From Mesostigma viride (taxonomy: Eukaryota > Streptophyta > Mesostigmatophyceae > Mesostigmatales > Mesostigmataceae), in the NCBI GenBank assembly GCA_009746045.1, contig RPFO01000080.1, positions 1,286,920-1,312,919 on the forward strand: DNA of 26,000 nucleotides, read 5' to 3'. Shown in pieces: positions 20,895 to 26,000 of this stretch. The stretch's first letter is position 1. Every line of letters begins with the position of its first letter. Under the pieces are notes generated by a model. The model made no database searches. It had not been told where the DNA came from and saw nothing but the letters and a program-made list of their open reading frames with translations. Made by a program: the position numbers and the translations under genes.

Positions 20895-21461
20895 CTAGTC
20901 GGGGTAAAATTGGCTCCAGAGTTCTCAATTCTCAAATTCTCAGAGGGCGGGGGCTGAGGTACCTTCAAATGAAATAAGAGGCATGACTCTATTAGGGGGG
21001 GGGGGGACGGTGTTACAACGGGGGGGTACGTACCAATTAGAGGCATGCTTTAGTTACGGCTACTCGGAATCAATTCTCAAATTCTCAGAGGGCGGGGGCT
21101 GAGGTTGACTGGTAGTACTGTACGATGGTGTTGGACGGAATTTCGGTCAGCGTTGCGGGCTTTGCATCTGACGTTGTACATGGAAAAGAGCCATTGCGTC
21201 GCGCTGTGCTGTGGCGAACTTATTCTCCGCCGTCGGATGGCACCGTCGATGCTCGTCGATGAACCCAACGCAAGCCGTGTACCAAAATAAGTACAAAAAA
21301 GCGCGGCGGCATGTCGCGGCGAGTTTGGTAAGTTACAGAACTTGAAGCCCGGCGACTCCGCGTCAAGCAGTCCGCAGGTAGTCCGCCGGCGTGAATGAAG
21401 TGAGAATTTTGAGAATTTGAGAGTTTGAGAGTTCGGCACATCCTAGTCGGGGTAAAATTGG
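20895..21461. repeat. 567-bp block bounded by 19-bp direct repeats, with internal inverted repeats
   Basis: CTAGTCGGGGTAAAATTGG occurs at 20895-20913 and 21443-21461. Just inside, CTCAATTCTCAAATTCTCAG (20924-20943) is mirrored by GAGAATTTTGAGAATTTGAG (21402-21421). A 36-bp segment (20925-20960) is also repeated directly at 21070-21105, with a G10+ run between. This looks like an inserted or duplicated element. Confidence 0.65.
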
Positions 21462-21474
21462 TTGGTGTCGCATT

Positions 21475-21774
21475 TCAGGCTAGTAGGTGTCGCATTTTAG
21501 GCTTCACGCCAGCACTCTTCCAGAATGTCCGTGAACCTTTTTCTAAGGCACGTGTTTCATAAACTACACAATCAACTAGCGAATCAATTCCAGGGTGTTG
21601 TCGGCAATGCACCTCACATGGGTAGCGTAGAAAGTACTCTTTTGTGCATTCAGGACCGTCGAACGAGCAATCAGCCTGTTTGAGAGGAGCTTTTCGCCGT
21701 ACGCATGAGTAGCCGGTCTCTGTGTAACTGAGGAAATGTACGGGGCCATAGGAGCCACGTTGTTTTCCATACAC
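21475..21774 (-). CDS. Possible small ORF, 99 residues, Cys-rich, unknown
   Basis: Codon use is balanced rather than G/C-biased at third positions, unlike the exons of neighbouring genes, but the composition (CSFDGPECTKEYFLRYPCEV, several charged residues) looks protein-like. The 3' end overlaps a short tandem repeat (GTGTCGCATTT(C/T)AGGCT at 21465 and 21487). It could be a remnant of a mobile element or chance. I do not recognise it. Confidence 0.3.
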   Translation of the reverse strand: MYGKQRGSYGPVHFLSYTETGYSCVRRKAPLKQADCSFDGPECTKEYFLRYPCEVHCRQHPGIDSLVDCVVYETRALEKGSRTFWKSAGVKPKMRHLLA

Positions 21775-22060
21775 GATTCATTAGTTATATTACTTACTAA
21801 ATTAGTTGATCAGTTAACTGAAAAACACGGCTGCATTGGCATCCAGGTTTGACGGCAATGGGCGATTGGTGAACAGCATAGCAGTCTCCCGCCAGTGACT
21901 TGAAAGCATCGGCGGTAGCCTGGACTACTGTAGCACAAAAGCACATTTTGGTGCAAAAGCATAATTTTGGGCGTAGGGAGTCTTGTTAATTAAATTATCA
22001 AACTCGTGTTCCTGTTGGGGAGTCACGGAGCATTAACGCCGATGGATGGATGGATGGGTG

Positions 22061-22148
22061 CATGCAATCCTACCGGTCTATTCTATCTAGTGACGCACTC
22101 CTACTGGTCTATATCTATGCACGCAATCCTACTGGTCTATATCTAGAG
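22061..22148. repeat. Three imperfect tandem units, CAATCCTACTGGTCTAT type
   Basis: GCAATCCTACCGGTCTAT, GCACTCCTACTGGTCTAT and GCAATCCTACTGGTCTAT follow one another at 28-32 bp steps, just downstream of the Era gene stop codon. Confidence 0.85.
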
Positions 22149-22207
22149 TGTGCCAGACCCTAGGGGTCTTGCCTGCCAGCAATACAGACACAGAAAAAGC
22201 AACTGCT

Positions 22208-25036
22208 TCAAAACCGAGGGCTGCCACGGTAGCCAAACTTCTTCAACAAAGCTTCATCCTCCCTCCAGTTCTTTGCCACCTCAACTTGAACCTGCTCACA
22301 TGCACCATGCATGGGAAAGAACCCATCCAACAGGCCACGAGACAAATCAACTTGAGAGTCAGCTGCCAGGTTAGAAAGCAGTCTGCACCCCGCACTAATC
22401 CTCAGGCTTGGCATAGCAACTCCTGGTTGTGTCTCCCCATGGTTGTTCTACCCATGCAATACAGTAAGCAGATCACACCCCAGCATTCGCTTTCCCACTT
22501 AGCCATCATAAGAGCAAAATAAGGCATGCAACTATATCCTCCATAGGGCGTTCACTCCCAGATAGGCAGCGCCCGGCCTAGACTAGTAGCTTACTACTAG
22601 TAAGTGACACCGTCAAAAGCTACAGACTGTGATGGGGAGCTATGAATGGTGCCCTTGCTACACGAAGCATGGCATTCTCATCAGAGGAGTCGAATTGATA
22701 CAAACCACATCCCAGTATAATCAACGCTTCCCAAGGGTTGTGGGTTAACCCTGGGGATGCCCCTAAAAACCCTCGGGCTCCGGGAGAGGCCTTTATATTC
22801 TCCCAAACCGGCACCTCTAAATGTGTTCCAAGCCTATCTGTTGTGGGCTCTGGACCATGGGGCAGCCTTACTGCATCCGCTATGAGCCAGCCACGCTATG
22901 AGTCAGCCATGCTTGTTTGCCAATGCAGAGAGCCACTCTCTACTGAGACACCATCATGCTCTAGCCATTGCTTAGCCATGAGCATCTTCCACCCCATGTC
23001 CGCAACTGTGCATAGATGCTGGAATACGTGGTGGTGCAGGTCCACCTCAGTTGTGCACCCCGAGTAGGTGGCAGTTTACACCCACCACCTGCAGGTTGTC
23101 GCCTAGAATGTATTAAAAACCATACGCCCCTTCTCAGGGATACGTGTTACATATACTCCCCACGGAGGTATGTTCTTAATTCATTAATTCCCAAGGTTGG
23201 CCCCAACAGACCCTGGGGACTGGGTGCCAGGCGGTGGGCTCCTTGTCCCAAGGCGGGCGGTACGCAGGGCCTGCCTCCCAATATACCGCGGTAGCTGCAC
23301 GAAATCCTCAGTGAACTGAACCTCCACGAGGAAATACGCAGCGCCAGGGAGCCTACCTCCAAGTAGACCGGGCTCTGCACGAAATCCTCAATGTCCTTGC
23401 GCGCCGCCGATGACAGCTCCTTGATGGCGCTCCCACCCTGCGATGCACGGCGATTCCACGATGCAGCCAAAGGTGCGTTGCGGGCAAGGATAAAATGCTC
23501 CGCATGCGATTTGTGGGCAAGGATAAAGTGAAGCGTGAACGCAGGTTAGACAGCCGAACAGTGTAAGGGTACATCCATGAACCACCGCGTCGATTCCTTC
23601 CACCATGCCACAGGAGAATGTTTATGCGGTACCGACACACGAAGCCCTACTAGGCATTAATTAATGAATTAATTAATAGAGGCCCCACTAGGCATGGGCC
23701 AGGCATCAGATAGATGAAGCCTCATGGGCCAGACAACCGTGCATCGATTCAGTCTTGAAAGATGGGCATCAGGGTGTGCATGGTAGTGTTTTCGCAGAAG
23801 CTTCAGCTTAAGCTCTGGTAGGGAAGTTCTTGGCAAACGAGTGGCATCTGGATGGGCATTGGTTTATGAAGGTGAAATGACTGGAGCAGGAATATGCAGT
23901 CGGCTGCCATACAATGCTATCATGAGCACAATCGGGGTCCTACCTTGTCGATGATGGTCTTCTTCTGGCTGGCCTCGCGCACCATCTGGCTTCTATAGAT
24001 TACTACTAAAAGTTTGGGCTTGGTTGCCGTGCAATGCGATAACAAGCACAATCGATGATGGTCTTCTTCTGGCTCTCCTGCAGGTCTAGGACTACAGGGC
24101 CGCCTTGTGATTCTGCAGATATATGGTGAGTACATGGTAACCCATCTTGCACTAAGTCTACCTTGCCAATGATGTTCTTCTTCTGGCTGTCCTCACGCAC
24201 CATATAGGGTCTACAGGGTTGCCTCGCAAAACTAAAGGTGTAGTAGCATAAGAGCATGGCAAGCCATTCCAAACCTACCTTGCCGATGATGATCTTCTTC
24301 TGGCTTTCCTTCTCCACGTAGATGACGACCTGCACAAAATGCTTGGGCGAGCGTGCCTTGTAGTCCACCACATTGACCTGCGGGAAGGAGCATAGAATGC
24401 ACCAAAAAACGAGGATTTGCAGCACGATAAAGGGAGGGGAGTGAGACGGATGCATGCGCTGCAGCCCACAAGGCAGAGTGCAGAGACTCTAGAACTAGGG
24501 ATCCTTGCCGAGGTAGCACTAAGAAGCATTTGAGCAAGGAAATGCAATGGCGCCCCCCTGCTCCATTGAAAGGTAGTTTTTTTTTTTTGGCGCAATTAGT
24601 ATATTTGTCAAATCAGACACCCACGGTTGATCGACAATGACATCCTAGTAACATCCTAGTAACATCCTAGTAACATCCTAGTAACATCATATAATGACAT
24701 CCTAGTAACATCCCTTCTTACTCTGCACGATAGCCTCAGGAAAAGGTGGCAGAAACCCTATTCCCCCCCCCCCCCCCCCCCCCCCCCCCGAGAGAGAGGT
24801 AATCATAGAGACCACCGCCTCGGATATTCCAGAGAAATTTCTTCCCACCTGCGAGCAGAAGGTTGTCTCCTCGTAGAACATGTGGGGATGGCCCTATGTG
24901 CAAGTGTTGCTCGAATTGTAGGCGAAATTTCTCTCACCTGCGAGCAGTAGGGTATTTCCTCGTAGAACATGTTGTAGATGTGCTCGCGGAAGATCTCGGC
25001 GATGAAGAACCGCTCGGGGTGCTCGCTCACAATGTC
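22208..25036 (-). CDS. ERA: Era-type GTPase, C-terminal part with KH domain (4 exons, 5' part missing)
   Basis: Exons on the minus strand: 24938-25036, 24279-24377, 23357-23437 and 22208-22291 (stop TGA). All introns are GT-AG and phase 0. Era is a GTPase that binds the 3' end of small-subunit rRNA during ribosome assembly; in algae and plants it acts in plastids or mitochondria. Joined residues show the family signature: DIVSEHPERFFIAEIFREHI, EEIPYCSQ, VNVVDYKARSPKHFVQVVIY, VEKESQKKIIIGK, GGSAIKELSSAARKDIEDFV, and VEVAKNWREDEALLKKFGY. The KH GXXG loop (GKGG) is assembled across the junction of the second and third exons. These 120 residues correspond to the linker and KH domain; the GTPase domain should lie to the right of 25036, beyond the window or in exons I could not identify. 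The compartment cannot be inferred without the N-terminus. Several of its exons have partial copies in the adjoining introns. Confidence 0.93.
22799..22880. repeat. Dispersed repeat, copy 2 (in the last Era intron)
   Basis: Same orientation as 3340-3436. Shared words TCTCCCAAACC, CCAAGCCTA, TGGACCATGGGGCAGCC and TACTGCATCCGC. Confidence 0.7.
23270..23318. repeat. Partial copy of the 3' end of the third listed Era exon
   Basis: GCCTGCCTCC...CTGCACGAAATCCTCA matches GCCTACCTCC...CTGCACGAAATCCTCA at 23351-23390. The copy keeps EDFVQ.P.Y on the minus strand; the donor position has become GC. Spacing 80-82 bp. Confidence 0.7.
23930..24310. repeat. Tandem array of four copies of the Era KH-exon 3' end
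   Basis: TCTTCTTCTGGCT recurs in the real exon (from about 24294) and in copies at about 24176, 24062 and 23958. On the minus strand they read SQKKIIIGK, SQKKNIIGK, SQKKTIID and SQKKTIIDK. The real exon and two of the three copies keep the GTAG donor (GTAGGT, GTAGAC, GTAGGA). Units are about 110-117 bp and also share intron-derived words (GCACAATC, TAGGG/CT-CTACAG). Confidence 0.85.
24639..24713. repeat. 11-bp tandem repeat (ACATCCTAGTA)n
   Basis: Four perfect units, an interruption (ACATCATATAATG), and a further unit. Located in an Era intron. Confidence 0.95.
24763..24789. repeat. Poly-C run of 27
   Basis: Homopolymer in an Era intron followed by GAGAGAGAG. Length is likely unreliable, as with any long homopolymer in sequence data. 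Confidence 0.95.
24832..24882. repeat. Partial copy of the 3' end of the first listed Era exon
   Basis: Aligns with 24921-24972; the 35 exon-derived bases differ at 4 positions. On the minus strand it reads MFYEETTFCSQ then GTGGGA, against MFYEEIPYCSQ then GTGAGA in the real exon. Donors are 89 bp apart. Confidence 0.85.
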
Positions 25037-25096
25037 CTGCTCCCATCAAAGATAAGGAGAGAAAAGATGAATGATAGAGTGAGATTTAAGAATGCC

Positions 25097-25141
25097 CAAG
25101 TAAGAACCGCTCGGGGTGCTCGCTCACAATGTACTGGTAGC
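25097..25141. repeat. Partial copy of the 5' end of the first listed Era exon
   Basis: AAGAACCGCTCGGGGTGCTC and onward to CTCACAATGTACTG matches 25006-25039. On the minus strand it reads YIVSEHPERF, with the acceptor-side CAG kept. Together with the copy at 24832-24882 the real exon is flanked on both sides by halves of itself. Confidence 0.85.
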
Positions 25142-26000
25142 CAAGGGCGATGAGGCATGACACATAGGGCCACACATGCATACACATAAAACTATTCTCG
25201 AGAATCACTTCAGGTGCTCGCTGTTTCATAAGACGTGCCAAGAGCCAAAGAAAACGCTGGCAACAAAAAGTATGATGAGATGCCCCAGAGTACAAAAAAT
25301 GATGGTCAAGCGCAGGGGGGGTGTCCGAAACAAAAATATCAGACACATACGCTGAAATTTTCCAAAAGTTGGCCCTTGGACCCTACCTACCTAGCACGTA
25401 GGCGCTATACCTAGCAAAACCCTGAGGTCCCAAGGGTTATAGGGGTCGAGCTAGGGAGCAAAATGATCAGCTCCGCGAGCTCTACTGTACCGTTTGAGCA
25501 TATTGGTGTATGGGAAAATTTCGGTTTTCTAAAATGGGTCATTGGCCGGCGCGACGCGATACTGGCACGGCATGGCGCTGGACAGCCGAAGCCTTGTACT
25601 GGTGGCAGACGGCAGCATACTTCCGTGCCTAGGGGCAGCACCATCTTGCCAGAGGGCACCCCCCCCCCTCTATGGTACCTGCAAAAATTTTGACTGCAGA
25701 TTTGGGTTCAGCTCGCCAAGTGCTACCAGTTTGTCCGTCAAACCATTTCAAAATTCCGACCATACAGGGAGCTAGCAGAAATCCAAGTGTTTTGTTGTAA
25801 AAAACCCATATCGGCCCGGCACCCTACCTACCTACCCTTTAAGTTAACGGTTATTGAGGCTCTGTAACTTCTAACCTAGAGACCCCCTGGGGTTGCGACC
25901 AGTGGCAAACATGCTTGTTTTCGCGAGATCTATTCGAATCCAGCGTCGTGTAAATTTTCTTGTTTTTGCACACCCCCCTGGTCAAGCGCGCAAAAGAGGC
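25142..26000. other. Right-edge intron or upstream sequence of the Era gene
   Basis: Expected to hold the preceding intron and possibly exons of the GTPase domain, but no G1-G5 motif (such as GRPNVGKS, DTPG or NKxD) was found on the minus strand. CCCTACCTACCTA occurs near 25381 and again near 25822. Nothing else supported. Confidence 0.45.

Larger units (their letters stand above)
18513..22207. other. Repeat-rich spacer between two minus-strand genes
   Basis: The 5' UTR and promoter of the gene starting at 18512 must lie at its left end, and the 3' UTR of the Era gene at its right end. No multi-exon gene is supported. A 131-codon plus frame at 20562-20957 lacks coding composition. The segment holds the 203-bp tandem duplication, the 19-bp hairpin, CAA and TGAAC microsatellites, a repeat-bounded block and one possible small minus-strand ORF, listed separately. 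Confidence 0.6.

Noticed and set aside
20562-20957. Plus-strand ORF of 131 codons
   Set aside because: No third-position bias, no recognisable motif, and it runs into the repeat-bounded block.
24763-24789. Poly-C tract as a biological signal
   Set aside because: Long homopolymers are prone to assembly and sequencing error; nothing around it suggests function.

Overview
This window looks like nuclear DNA of a eukaryotic microalga, most likely a green alga. The genes are split by long GT-AG introns (0.2 to over 3 kb). Exons are GC-rich with strong G/C third-position bias, while introns and spacers are AT-richer and full of micro- and minisatellites. The gene content fits (a CPA2/KefC-like cation/H+ antiporter, an organelle-type Era GTPase, a MYND zinc-finger protein with ARM-like helices, a LINE-like fragment). 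The species cannot be named from this sequence alone.

Layout. (1) 1-2759: no gene seen; it holds palindromes and a family of CTCAGTCC hairpins. (2) 2760-8330, minus: five exons of a CPA2 antiporter, running off the left edge without its C-terminus. Its introns carry a perfect (TGAA)56 array and an antisense retroelement remnant (about 4590-5063). (3) 8331-9136: a head-to-head intergenic region. (4) 9137-11703, plus: a MYND zinc-finger exon pair followed in the same frame by a long ARM-like ORF, the two separated by one in-frame TAG. (5) 12140-18512, minus: a seven-exon gene with a 390-residue product that I do not recognise; every splice phase closes. Its introns hold a (GCTTG)46 array and a 25-bp minisatellite with higher-order structure. 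(6) 18513-22207: repeat-rich spacer with a 200-bp tandem duplication, a 19-bp-arm hairpin and a 567-bp repeat-bounded block. (7) 22208-25036, minus: the last four exons of an Era GTPase (end of the GTPase/KH linker plus the type-II KH domain); the GTPase domain itself lies beyond the right edge or in exons I could not find.

The most interesting pattern crosses genes (5) and (7). At least six exons have partial tandem copies of their own 3' end, usually with the 5' splice site, lying about 45-120 bp further into the downstream intron, from one to five or more copies each. In the Era KH exon, three such copies (including the real one) stay in one open frame and repeat the SQKK-x-II-G/D motif that leads into the nucleic-acid-binding GXXG loop. 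This suggests introns here grow by local duplication across exon-intron junctions and thereby generate decoy or alternative donor sites. The functional meaning is inference; the copies themselves are visible in the sequence.
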